NCBI GenBank assembly: GCA_021234155.1
Contig: JAJEKV010000017.1
Location: 20,528,501-20,592,500, forward strand
Length of the DNA: 64,000 nt
Direction of reading: 5' to 3'
Source of the DNA: Isoetes taiwanensis
Lineage: Eukaryota > Streptophyta > Lycopodiopsida > Isoetales > Isoetaceae
The position numbers and the translations under genes were made by a program. This document shows positions 35,141 through 46,350 of the stretch, in pieces. Position 1 is the first letter of the stretch. Every line of letters begins with the position of its first letter. The notes beneath the pieces are model-generated. The model searched no databases, was not told where the DNA came from, and worked only from the letters and a program-made list of their open reading frames with translations.

Positions 35141-36327
35141 GGATCTTCCTACTTCAGAAACTTTTATGCCGCAGCCACCACCAGTTGAAAATATTTTCCA
35201 TGTTGAACCAATATCTAAAGTTCAACGTGACGTTTCTTCAAAAACTCTTGAATTTTTTAATTTGCAACAGAAATTTATTGAAGAAATTACAGCTGAAAAA
35301 GAGCTTCAGATTACTCATTTGCAGCATCAAAACATGGCTCTTACAGACAAAATTGCTAACTTGGAAGCTGAATATCAAATCAAGCAAAAGCATTTTGATA
35401 GTTTGACATCCAGATGCACTGATTTCGAAGCAAAATGATCGTGCGAATCATATTATTCAACAGTTTGAAAGATAAAAAGCTAATTTTCGAGAGAAATCCC
35501 AAAAGCTTGTGCACACTCTTGATGAGCTAAAAGTTGAAAATAACAGGCTTCGAACTAGAGTTGTTGACCTTCAAAGTCCACCTATGAAGTCTATTCTTCC
35601 TACTCTAGAACAGGTTTTGCATTTACCACCTTATAAATCTGCAACCTCTATTGAATGGAGAAAGGATTTTCTGGCTGATCCAGAGATAGCAAGTTATTTT
35701 CAGACTGCACCAATGTCATTGCAGGAAAGCTTTAACTTTGATCCTAGATTCTGCCGCAGACTCCCATTGACATCAACTGAAAGCAAACTCAACTGGGTCA
35801 TAATTCCTGGAAATGATTGGGTTGATACGAAGTCTGTGAAGATGGCACAACTAAGTCCAGACCCAATTGTTTATGACCAAGCAAAATTTATCAAATTGCT
35901 AGAAATCATAATTACTCCTCACACTAGTGCCAAAGATACTTTAATCAATATTAATCCTAATCTTTCTTGCAAGAAAACAAAGATGGATACTGCCTTGTTC
36001 ATTAAGGCAAATCATTTACCAGCTGTCCTTACTTTGTTTGAGAAAATGGCTGAAACAGGATTTCTTATTAATGCATCTTCGGCTTATTGTGATACTAAAG
36101 CTGCAATTCATAGCAAACACAGGAAAGAGATTTATACCTTCTACCAGCACTACAAACATGTTCATGTGCGCGAAGGTGGAGAGCGATTGCTCTCCACAAA
36201 AGTGGGGAATAATGATGATAACGAGAATAAACAAGAAGATGAGAATGCAATGTTGGAGACGTTGTTTGATTTGGATGAAGACGAGGACAATGATGAAGAG
36301 CGACATTTTAAACGGCATCAACATTAG
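35141..36327 (+). pseudogene. Unrecognised protein with coiled coil and acidic tail
   Basis: TTATCATTTACAG at 35,128-35,140 is a good splice acceptor. The frame that follows reads a proline-rich start (MPQPPPVENIF), a strongly heptad-like coiled coil (FNLQQKFIEEITAEKELQ onward), a stop near 35,438, and from 35,509 a second open stretch of about 270 codons. That stretch has ENNRLRTRVVDLQ, then a globular part with LTSTESKLNWVIIPGNDW, and a very acidic C-terminus (DEDEDNDEERHFKRH). No family recognised. The acidic end and what follows are also found at 53,479, joined to a different protein. It may be the downstream part of the frame at 31,474-32,311. Confidence 0.45.
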
Positions 36328-36958
36328 TAGTTGTGATATTTGGAGTATTAAATGTTATTTTGATTTAGATGTTGAATAGTTAAATGTGTTAACTTTAGAA
36401 GAACGTTGTTTAGGAAGTTATAAAGGTTGAATTTAAGAGTTGTACTTGTGCCATGTGACAAGACTATAGACGGTGGAGATTTATTGTAGAATCTATATAA
36501 GGAAGCAAGTGCGTTGTTATGGGAGGAGACTCTTGAATAGAAACTGTTATTGCCGCATTTCGTGTGCTCCTCGTGCATGTCTTAACTTGCTTTTTAAGTG
36601 TTGCTTAAGAATTACTAATATGAACACTAATCATTTCGTTAAGCATTTAATTGAAAATATCTAACAATTTATTAAGCAAAGTCTCATAATGCCGGATTTG
36701 TGGTCAATTGGCCTCACGGCTTGACCTAGTTCTTGGCTTGTACCAAAGTGCATCGTTCAAATCCAGAATGGGCTCCTTTGTCTCAACGAGCATTGTTTTA
36801 CTTGCAGTAGGGCAAACCCTAGCACAGTTTATTCCATCAGTTTCTACCATGGCTGCTTCAGAACTTCCTGGTAAGCAAGGATTACAATCACAAAATCAGT
36901 TCATTTCTGTCATTGCTTATGCATTCTAAGCATTGGAACACTGTTTGATAGTTTCTAC
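36212..36958 (+). repeat. Direct repeat, copy 1 (acidic C-terminus plus 3' sequence)
   Basis: Nearly identical (about 95% by eye) to 53,479-54,227. It begins inside the acidic tail coding region (ATGATGATAACGAG), runs through the stop codons, a TATA-like CTATATAAGG near 36,493, the words TTAAGTGTTGCTTAAGAA and CTAACAA, a small open frame at 36,708-36,929 with a signal-peptide-like start (MGSFVSTSIVLLAVGQTLA) and a GGTAAGCA donor-like site near 36,870, and ends at GATAGTTTCTAC. Confidence 0.8.
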
Positions 36959-37600
36959 GGAGACCCAAATGCCAAAAGAGGGGAATTCTAGTCTCAATTG
37001 GAATGCTTATCTGGACAGTGCTTGGGTAAGTGTTTGCATTGATTTATTAGATGCTTAAACTTCTATTCTAATTCTAGAGTACTTGGATTTTATGTTAGCA
37101 TAGTGAGAGTATGTTAACAGATGATTCGAGGCTTCCATGTAGTTTTAAAGGAACACACGAATGCTCTTGGAATGAGAGATGTGCAGGAAAGCTGAAGTAC
37201 ATGTGAAAGAGAAATCTTGTAGCAGCAAATATGATAGCAGCAAAAGAATTGAATGCAATGCAGGGTAATCAAGAAGATGATGATATGTGTTTTGCTTGTA
37301 GTTTGGAAGAAATGCATATATGTTCTTGGGATGAGAGGTGCGCAATAAAGAGGAAGGATAGGGAATCTGACAATCCATTGGATGTTTGGAAACGAGGCCC
37401 ATCAGAATTTTAGATTAAACCTGATGGATTTCATGGAAGGAATGTAGAGGATGGTCCGATCCACAGAGTGGAATTGGAGGGATACAACGATAACAATAAC
37501 AACAGCTTTGATAGTGAATTTGTAGTGAGGAAAACAAGGTGCCTTGATGATGTTTATCGGACTGAGGCAGATGAGTATCTAAAAAGTATAGGATTGTAAG
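36959..37600 (+). other. Exon-like scraps, gene unrecognised
   Basis: Segments with good codon look are separated by splice-like signals: SLNWNAYLDSAW before GGTAAGTG (37,020), ECSWNERCAGKL near 37,155, FACSLEEMHICSWDERCA near 37,290, and VYRTEADEYLKSIGL before GTAAGTAC (37,600). ECSWNERCA and ICSWDERCA look like an internal duplication. No family recognised and stops intervene. Confidence 0.3.
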
Positions 37601-38049
37601 TACATATTTTTGTTATGTTCCTAAGATACAAAAATGTTGTGCTACCACGCAATTTTGAGCATGTGGTTGTCTTCAAAAATGTGTTCACTCTTTCTGATGT
37701 AATGTAAACAGTTTTTTTTAACCTTGTTCAAGATTGCGTTATGACATTATAAAATTGGAATGAATGGTCATTCTATTTGATGCAGGCATGTAAAATATTG
37801 AATCGAAAATGCAAGGTAGTAACTTAATCCAATTTTATTTTGTAATTTATGTCCTTGGGTTGGATTGATCGGTGGTAGCAATCTTTGCAATCAAATTCTT
37901 TGCCATCATGAATCTAATCCAATTGATGCTAATATTTTTGCATGGTTTGATGCAGGGAGGGTGATTGGTACAACCAATATTCTGGTTGTGAGGGTTCAAT
38001 TCCTTCAATCCCAAATTTAGAGTAATTTAGGAATCCAAAATTAAAGCCT
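37601..38049. other. Non-coding interval
   Basis: AT-rich, no gene seen; ends where homology to the left arm near 5,350 begins. Confidence 0.4.
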
Positions 38050-38963
38050 GTTGGTTTATCAGGGTTTTGGGTCCACCGTTGAAGCTGTAGGCGGCGACAA
38101 CAAGGCTCAGTTGAGATGTTAGAGGTAAACAAGGCATGGCAAACTAGGTTAGATGCGGAATAAAAGTAAAACCGACATCCTTCTACAACGAATTCCAAGC
38201 ATCATCCATAAATACAAGCAGCAAGTAAAAAACAATGGCTCCAAGCTATCGCAAATTCCAAGGCTTCCAACTCCGGTTAACCCACCGATTTGGCTCTTCT
38301 CTTCTCCTTCGGTAGGAATCTAGATTGATGCTAAAGTAAAGCTCAATGCATTTCTTCCATCAAGAGCTATAGTAATCCAACAACACTTTGATCAAAATAA
38401 AGGAATTAATCTCTGACACCACATCATGACCTCCATCTAATATTGAAAGGAATGCAATAACACGTTTACATCAAGTCAAGATAAGAACTTTGACCCTAAG
38501 CAATACCTTTTCAAAGTATCAACATTATTATAATAATAGAGTGTACATATCAAGATAAAAAAGAACTTCGATCTAAGCCGCATCTTTATGAAGCATCAAC
38601 ATAGATTCATTTTAGGTCATGAAAGCCTACATTTGGCTTTCAATGTTCTTTATAACCGAATGCACTTCTCATTCAATTATAGATAGAAGAGGATTTAGTA
38701 GACTAAGCTTAAAACTTGATCCCTTAACTATAGCCTCCCTAGCTTGCATATTTCGCTTCACTCCCCTTCCCCTTTCCCCTTATCCAACATTTTGGCGCAA
38801 GCCTGCCTTACTGCTAGTTTCTATTTTAATCTATTATTGCGTGGAGCATTGAGACAAAATAGGATCTCATTTCATCCTATTAAGGGATGCTTGAAATGCC
38901 ACATCAGCATTTTAAACTGGCCAAGAAAATATAGATAGATAGTAGGTAGGTTGATAGATAGAT

Positions 38964-39248
38964 GGTATTTTGACGTCCACAAGAAATCGCAGCTTATGAG
39001 ACAATTTACAACACATCCAGATGGGTCCTACTTTGGTCTATTTAATACAAATGTCATGTAGCAGCCTATAATTAATGACTAAACTGCACTGTGCCAATGC
39101 CAAGGTTACTTCGAAACCTCGATGTAATGTGGCCAAGCATCGTTGTAGATTTAGTGGGGGGAGGACCCACTTCGATCATGTAAGGACGCATCTGAGTGTG
39201 TTGTAAATTGTCCCATATGCGACGGCTTCCCTCGGATATTAAAATACC
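38964..39248. repeat. Foldback (right copy)
   Basis: Starts GGTATTTTGACGTCC and ends GATATTAAAATACC, with 60-bp inverted ends of about 75% identity that include GACAATTTACAACACA and its complement. A GATA-type tract precedes it (38,935-38,963) and a CCACCACCTTCACC tract follows. Mirrors 4,153-4,440. Confidence 0.65.
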
Positions 39249-39306
39249 ACCACCTTCACCACCACCACCATCTTATAACTTTTGAATAAAAATTCTGATT
39301 GATAAA

Positions 39307-40231
39307 CCATTTCTTGCAACGAATTCATCTTCTCGAGATCTTTCTAGTGATAGCTCATTCTTATATCTTTCTAACTTTTTTATTGAAGGACTTGAGTCAT
39401 TTATTCATCACACATATCTCTCGTACAACACATATATCACAGGAAGCAAATATAAATCCACTCCAGACTGTGATATTTTATGCAAGGAGCTGCTCATATG
39501 TGATTGTATATTACTTATGGTCAATCTTGAACCTATGATCTCAGGACAATGATTTTTAAATCCCCACTAAATTAATATAGGTCATACTCGAACCCATGAT
39601 GTTGTTATATCTTTTGATTATAGATATATAAAAAGTAGGCGGGGAAAAAAAAGAAAAGGAAGCCGTATTATTTGAGGTTAATATCTGTTTGAGCCATGTT
39701 CAAGCGCATCATGACCATATATCATTGAGATATTTCCATTCCGCAACTAAGGAAACTAATGCTATAGCCCATTTCTTGCAACGAATTCATCTTCTCGAGA
39801 TCTTTCTAGTGATAGCTCATTCTTATATCTTTCTAACTTTTTTATTGAAGGACTTGAGTAATTTATTCATCACACATATCTCTCGTACAACACATATATC
39901 ACAGGAAGCAAATATAAATCCATTCCAGACCGTAATATTTTATGCAAGGAGCTGCTCATATGTGATTGTATATTACTTATGGTCAATCTTGAACCTATGA
40001 TCTCAGGACAATGGTTTTTAAAATCCCCACTAAATTAATATAGGTCATACTCGAACCCATGATGTTGTTATATCTTTTGATTATAGATATATAAAAAGTA
40101 GGCGGGGAAAAAAAAGAAAAGGAAGCCGTATTATTTGAGGTTAATATCTGTTTGAGCCATGTTTAAGCGCATCATGACCATATATCATTGAGATGTTTTC
40201 ATTCCGCAACTAAGGAAACTAATGCTATAGC
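39307..40231 (+). repeat. 462-bp tandem duplication
   Basis: 39,307-39,768 and 39,769-40,231 are nearly identical, both starting CCATTTCTTGCAACGAATTC and ending AATGCTATAGC. The left arm of the inverted repeat has only one copy, so the duplication came after the inverted duplication. Confidence 0.85.
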
Positions 40232-40501
40232 ATCACGATTAGTGAATCAAAAGCTCTGTGTGTGTGTGCGTGCGTGCGTGCGTGATAGAGAGAAAGTTCA
40301 CCCTTCCTCTTATTTCGTATTGTCATCACTCATATATAACTCAGTTTCGTTTTTATGTTTGACACTATTTATTTGATGCTACTTTGTTTGAAGCATCTTG
40401 GTAGTGACACATATGTGCAAACACTATTTTGCCGGATTGCGCCATAGATGAGCTGCCCAGAATAGGGATTTTAGAACTGGCACGGATGAAGGGCGGAAAG
40501 G

Positions 40502-40806
40502 ATGGGGCTTGAATACTGCCCTGTTTGTTTGAGCGAGTTTGATTCTGGCGAAGAGGGCACCATTCGTCTACTTCCCACTTGTGGGCATTACTTCCATGCT
40601 TGTTGCATTGATCTGTGGCTCCAAACCATACTTCTTGCCCCGTTTGCAGACATCCTCTACTCGCAGATGGAAGTTCTTCTGACTTAAAGTCTGATTCTTC
40701 AGCCCTTATATCAGACGTAGATTTCCATCCTATTGCCATCTCTGATGCCAATGGTTCTGAAGAAAAAAGTGATGAAAAGAAATTGATAGCGAAGAAGAGG
40801 ATCTAG
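40502..40806 (+). pseudogene. RING-H2 (ATL-type) E3 ligase fragment, right copy
   Basis: The frame reads [19 protein letters not shown], then [19 protein letters not shown], and after a one-base frameshift at about 40,623 [18 protein letters not shown]. This is a full RING-H2 set: C-x2-C, C-x-H-x2-H, C-P-x-C, with the tryptophan typical of ATL ligases. The family passes ubiquitin from an E2 to substrates and is usually membrane-anchored. A Ser/Asp/Glu-rich tail follows, ending KKLIAKKRI near 40,806. The single frameshift destroys the ring. The start at 40,502 is only the first ATG in the domain; the N-terminal part is absent or unrecognised. The left-arm copy carries its own breaks. Confidence 0.75.
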
Positions 40807-41168
40807 ATGCAGAAAGTGGTTGAATCAGTGCCCAGAGACCGAAAAAAATTCCTTCTTTTGCAAGCAAACTTGCATTTTTATGCAAATTGTATGCTTTGCA
40901 GCTAATCTATGGCCAGAGTTTGAATTGGATTCAATTCTCCATGGCCAGTTGTCTAGAACGCCGAAATTACAATGCGAATTGGGTTCAATACTCCATTGCC
41001 AGTTGTTGCATTAGAAAGCTGGAATTACAATGCAGGTCGATAAAATGGCACCCATTTTGGGAATGTAAAGACTAGAAACTTATGACTGAAAGGAAAAAAA
41101 TGCAAGTCCTTTTCCCGTGAACTTGATCATGTTTTGTCCTGGTTTTTGTTTCGGGTTTGTGGGCACAG

Positions 41169-43649
41169 GCTACCTAATTCATATGTTTTTACTTATCCTT
41201 TTGGGTTTGTTTTTTTCTCTGATTTTGATGCGCAGGAAAAAGCAAGATGATCGATGACCAGTCCCGGTCTTTGGGTCCTGAATCTACAGTTCTAAGCCAG
41301 CTTGCATTAAATTCTTGCATTGTTCTGATCCCTAGAATGATTTGCACAGACGCCATGCCCATCGCCGTATCTGGCCTTCAGAAAAAAAAAGGCCTCATTT
41401 CATGCAACCCTTTCTTGGGATTAGAAATCGTAACCTCGCCGAAACCTTTATTTAAATTTAGTTGTTTACTTGATCTTATCCTTTTCTCATTCTCTAATCA
41501 CTAGCACTACTCAGGTGTGCCCCAGAGTTGATTAATTATTCCGTAGCGCCAATCAAACTTGATTTTGAACAGATTAGGGAAAAAATTTGGACTTGGTATC
41601 ACCATCTAGTTCATAAATGCTTCGGCAGAATTAATTATTTCTGACACAACCCACAATCTATTCCTGGGAAAAACGATTAGAACTGAGTTAAGTTTTGTAT
41701 TGTGAGTCAGAAATTCCCACATTAAAATTCTTGAATCCAGGTCTGCCATAGCCAATTTCGTCAAGAGCTTGGATATCGCGCTCGAAAGAAATGAATGGTG
41801 CATTATCTTTTGTTTCGATTAGGACGCAAAAGGTATTTAAACCTTGGGTGCATCCTTTTTGAGAAGGATGTGTACCATATTTGAACAGAATTAAAGCCAT
41901 AGCTTGCTGTTCAATGCAAAATCTGACACAATCCCTCAGAAACAGGCATCTTGCATGATTCCCGAGGGGACTGCATAGCTGCAAGTTGCCACTGTTTGCA
42001 AATTTTTGCCATAGTATTGTCGGATTGCCTTCGTACCTTAAGCTTTACACACCATAGTTTGCTCAATCCACCGGTTCTTAATTCCAAGTTCTTGGCCGTA
42101 GAGCATGTAAGGAATGTAAGGACATCTAAATGTAGCAGAGCAAACAAGAACACAATCATTTTTAAAATGGCGTATACTTTGCCAACTTTAAGGAAGTCGA
42201 AAATATGCCCAATTTGGAGCTCTAGAGCTTTAGTTTTTGTAATTGTAATAGAGGGTTTGGGAACTAGAACTTCAATTTTAGACTTAGAAAGTATGACCAG
42301 CTTCTGTCAGCACAGTGCGCTAAATTGAAATTCTTTCTCTTTGGAGAAGCTCATACAGATCCTTCAATGTACTGGATTGTTCTACCAAATGAATGGTGTC
42401 ATGCAGTCGCTATCAATTTCTTCATTTGGTCGTACGAAATATCTCTTTTTTCCACTTACATGTCGTTATCTTATTGGGTCTAGAACAACCATTTTCTTTG
42501 TCATTTCTACAACTAAGCCTAAGTTCATGTTGCATGGCTATGTGTGTGAGAAATAGTGGAATCATAATATTTTGCGCATAATTGTCCACAGCAACAAAAA
42601 TACTATTTGCTGTATTGCATGTGAAGTCACATCAACAAAAATATGACAACAATAAAATGCATGTTTTTCTTAATTTGTCAAAATTTGGGTTGTGGCAATT
42701 CCTTGTGAAGTACCAAAGGCCACAACAACAAAATATTGCACTTATTCTTTGGTGCTATTCAATTTCAAAGCAAAACCTTTTTTGTTTGCGTCTATCCTGT
42801 GATGGTCCCAAATATACGAAGTAGGTAGGGAAGAGAAATGTTCTCCGCCGCGATAAATTTCTTGTATGTATTAATTGGATACAATGCATTTCTTGGATGT
42901 TTTAAGAAAACTTAAAGTTGGATGTTGATGGCCATATGTTCTAAACAACCTCATGTCATGAAGATCTGAATGATGAGAAACATGTTCATACTTGCATTTT
43001 AAGGCGATACTTTATGACCTTCATTAGTTGTCCATATCCAACATTTACTTGGTTCCAAAATCTGATTTCTCTCTTCAACAATGCAACAAATTCTTTTGTT
43101 CCCATGAGCTAATTTAAGTCCCAAGTTGATATTGAGGGCCCGATGTTTTTCCGATCCAATAATGGGGTTCTGCAGGTAGAACAAAGTAGTTTTTATGAAA
43201 AATACATGATAAAAATATAAACACATTTGCAGATTATATCAAGTATATTATACTTGGATCATTGAAGTAGTCATCAGATATTTTATACTTGGATAGCTGA
43301 GTTAGTCATTTGTACTCTTCATTAAGAGGATTGCCAAGTTGTGCACATTAAGATTGAATTCATTCATTTGTCCTACTATCCATCCATGTATTGATAAGTG
43401 AAAGACAAAAAGACCTACAACTAGGACCATTAGTTTAGTCTAAAATTGCACCAAACATGCACTATTTCATAGCTATATGTGGGGCATTAAAATCATTGAA
43501 TTCATATTACTGTGGTTAATGCAAGATTTATTTACTTTTTAAGTACAAGAAGTCAAAGAAAGCATTCATCTTAGCTTATATAGTTCCACTCATTCAACCA
43601 TTCTTAGCAACCATATGTGTTCATGTGGTTAGGACCTATCATACGCTTG
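41169..43649. other. Long interval without a recognised gene
   Basis: There is a splice-like TGATGCGCAG followed by an open stretch at 41,237-41,504 (MIDDQSRSLGPESTVLSQL), but it is short and unrecognised. The rest (41,505-43,649) is AT-rich with no domain, repeat or RNA gene that I can support. Confidence 0.4.
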
Positions 43650-43757
43650 CTGCACCTCCTGTTTGGGTCCCATAGGCCAATTGGTCTCCATGGACGATAA
43701 AAACTCTATTCTATTCTATTCTATTCGATTCTATTCTATTCTATTCTATTCTATTAC
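43650..43757 (+). mobile_element. Very short 5'-truncated LINE: tail only
   Basis: GGGTCCCATAGGCCAATTGG, then TCTCCATGGACGATAAAA and about a dozen TTCTA units to 43,757. It matches the tail at 15,925-15,995 closely but has a different microsatellite. Only about 100 bp of LINE sequence is present. Confidence 0.7.
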
Positions 43758-44058
43758 ATAATTTTAGTTCATAATGTTGACGAGAAAATGACTATGAGAC
43801 TATGTCTTAGATGAAATTTTTCTTGATGAAAATATTAATAAATATCTAGTTAGGATTTCTTGGCCATCTATTCTCTCCCATACAATGATTTAAGGTATGT
43901 TGAATCCAAAGGGAAGTGACTATGTGGAATTACAACCATACTCATGAAATGAGGAATTATAATATTAAGTTGTATGGTCCTGCCCTATAGCTATACATTC
44001 CAAACGTCCTTTACTGGGTACAGAATTCCACTAATACAATTTAGGATGGAGGAAACTG

Positions 44059-44167
44059 CATTGGGGAGGGGGTTTCCTGAAATAAAGCGCCTGGTGGCCC
44101 CTGCGAGCTGCGGCACCCGCGAGCGGCCCCGCCAAGGGATTTATTTTAGGAAACCCTTGAGCCAATG
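44059..44167. repeat. Foldback with GC-rich loop
   Basis: Ends CATTGG and CCAATG; inner arms GGGTTTCCTGAAATAAA (44,070-44,086) and TTTATTTTAGGAAACCC (44,140-44,156) are reverse complements except for one base. The 50-base middle is strongly GC-rich (GCGAGCTGCGGCACCCGCGA). Size fits a small MITE; no clear target duplication. Confidence 0.6.
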
Positions 44168-45100
44168 TGGTTACGCCATGTAAGTGCCCACAAGGCAGAA
44201 TGTTTTGCTAAGAGAAAAAATTTGCTCAATGTTTGTCTTTTCTTCTCTTCTGCTTCTCTTTTCTTCTCTTCAGATGAGTGCTGGAGCTGGTGCAGTAAAC
44301 TTTTTGCACATCGCACCATCTCCAGATGATGTTTGGTTGTACATTTCGTGACGGATTTGGTGGCGCCAGAGCATAATCTATTTTTCATCTGTTTTTTGTT
44401 ACATATTAGATAAAAATCCTAGTTCTATCATAGCCAAGCACCGCCATAGCCAAGCATATATGCAGCATAGCCGCATAGCCTATAAAAGGTGCGTCCAGAG
44501 CCAAAACCACTCCAACTCTGGCGCCATCCAAGTCCTAAATCGACGATCTTCATCGCTAAGATGTTCTATAAGAAAATGCCCTGCAAGATGTCGCCTAGGC
44601 CAAAACTGGAACTAAAAAAACCGTCTGGAGGTTTCTTGGCAGAGCTTTGGCGGCCTCGCCTGAACAATGGTTTATTGTTTAACACAAAGGGCTTAAAAAC
44701 AAGAAAATTTCACTCTGTGGACGTTACGAATTTGTAGAGATGGGATGGAATTGAACTTCCACCGCTAGGTAAATTGGGGTGCATATTACCCGACCATTAT
44801 CACACTAGTCCAGGGTACTTTTATGACTCCTTGAGTCAATTCTAAAGCGGGATTGACAATATAAATTATTCTTGATACTTGAAAGGCAAAGAACGCGTGA
44901 GTATCTAATAAAGTTATCACAATTTTTCTATTCTATTCAAGTTGAATAAATGTATTCGATGAGCCCAAAAAAAGGTTTATTTCTTTCACATTTCTTATCA
45001 ATTTGTATTTTTGACCTAACCCTAAAGTAAACGACGGCCATTCCTTTGTCCTCTGCGCATATTTTTCTACTATTCTATGGCAAATGGTGAGGAGCAGATG
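44168..45100 (+). other. Unrecognised, one TATA-preceded open stretch
   Basis: CCTATAAAAGGTGCG at 44,478-44,492 resembles a core promoter and is followed by an open frame to 44,737 (from an internal ATG: MFYKKMPCKMSPRPKLELKK). The protein is short, basic and unfamiliar. Could be a promoter relic. Confidence 0.2.
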
Positions 45101-45224
45101 ACTCCGGCCTAGTAGAACATGGCTCTATTGGTATGTTTGGGTAAGCAACATTCAATCCCTCTCGATCTCTCCACATTCACCTTAGTGTCAGACTAAATGT
45201 GTTTGCAATGTGAGGTAAGTGGGT

Positions 45225-46350
45225 TCTTTAGTTTTCTAATTGATTTATTGCAGAAATGTGCATCTAATTCTGGGCTCTCCAGATATTGAGATAAAGAGTC
45301 TTTGCAAGATGGATGAGGTTTGTTTTTCTCCTTTGTGATGCAGATCGCCATCCTAGAAGCATCAGGGGTTTTAGGTTGTCAAAATCAATTTTGCGCCCCA
45401 ACTTAAGGTTCTGCCCTGTCTTTTCTTCTATTTTCCTCATGAACTCGGCCCTTCTGTGTTAGAGTTGAATACGAAAGCATGTAATTAAATATCTAAAAAT
45501 AGCTCAAGATCACCCGCTTTGCCCAAAAATCCTTGTCGTTTTTTCTTAAAATCTAGTTTTTTTTTTCTCTTCCACTGCCATTCATTTGTCAGCTCTATTG
45601 GGCGATTCAGTGCATGCATCATGCATTGCTTTTTGAGTTTTGTATTAGGGAAAAAAAGTTCCATGATTTGTGAGTTCTTCTTACAGTTTCATCAGGGACT
45701 TGTTATATTTGCGGGGAATATGCACATGGCCAGTACCAGCGAAATGTGTTTCTAGGCTATATTGCTGCAAATCTAAGGTTGTTTTTCTTACACGTTTCTA
45801 GGACGTTTTTCTTTTGTTATATTGTATCTTATATTCCTGATCTTATACTTTTTGTCTAGTTAAGTTAGATGATTGTGTTGATGAAAGATTGCCATGGTCA
45901 CGGGGGGTCTTTGATAGATGCTTATCTGCTATAAGGATGCTTTGCTACTAGCTGCATTGACCTCTTTTACTGGTCTAGTCACTCTTACAATCTCTCTGTC
46001 CATTTTAAGGTAGGTTCTTCTCCTTTGATGTTTATCTGCTATTAGGTGTTCATTCTCATCAGATCTGCCTTTAAAAGGGTTCCTGACAACTAATCATTAT
46101 GGCTCTACACTCTGTTGCAGTATTTCTATAGAGATAATGTGATTGGTCTTGCTAGAAATCTAGTTTATATTCACCGGCAACATTGTAACAAGACATTGGG
46201 CTTGAGACTTTTATTGCCAGTAACCACATCATTTTCTCAATTCAAACTTACCTTCTACTTTCTGCTTTCAGAAGTCCTGGATGAGCGAATATATGTCTGG
46301 TCAGATAGGTCAGTTCTAATTTTGGAGTATTATCTTAGCTTCAGGTAGTC
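45225..46350 (+). other. Exon-like fragments of an unknown gene
   Basis: Acceptor-like TTTATTGCAG near 45,254 precedes VHLILGSPDIEIKSLCKMDE, which ends before GTTTGTTT; TGTGATGCAG near 45,345 precedes IAILEASGVLGCQNQF; CTGTTGCAG near 46,121 precedes YFYRDNVIGLARNLVYIH. The spacing of acceptors and donors resembles a plant gene with introns, but no domain was recognised and later frames are interrupted. Confidence 0.25.

Larger units (their letters stand above)
38050..41168. repeat. Right arm of the long inverted repeat
   Basis: Reverse complement of 1,252-5,350. The outer limit is at CTGTGCCCACAAA (mirrored at 41,160-41,170), exactly where the LINE tail meets the left arm. The inner limit is near the CCCTGATAAACCAAC word (mirrored at 38,045-38,060). 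Contains the RING-H2 relic, the 462-bp tandem duplication and the foldback. Confidence 0.85.

Noticed and set aside
36333-36666. Stand-alone LTR (TG...CA with a TATA box)
   Set aside because: The match with 53.5 kb extends well past both proposed ends, no primer site or purine tract adjoins, and no target duplication was found.
44740-45010. Plastid-derived insertion
   Set aside because: The A/T-rich style and a T-arm-like GGAATTGAACTTCC suggested it, but no plastid gene or full tRNA could be matched.
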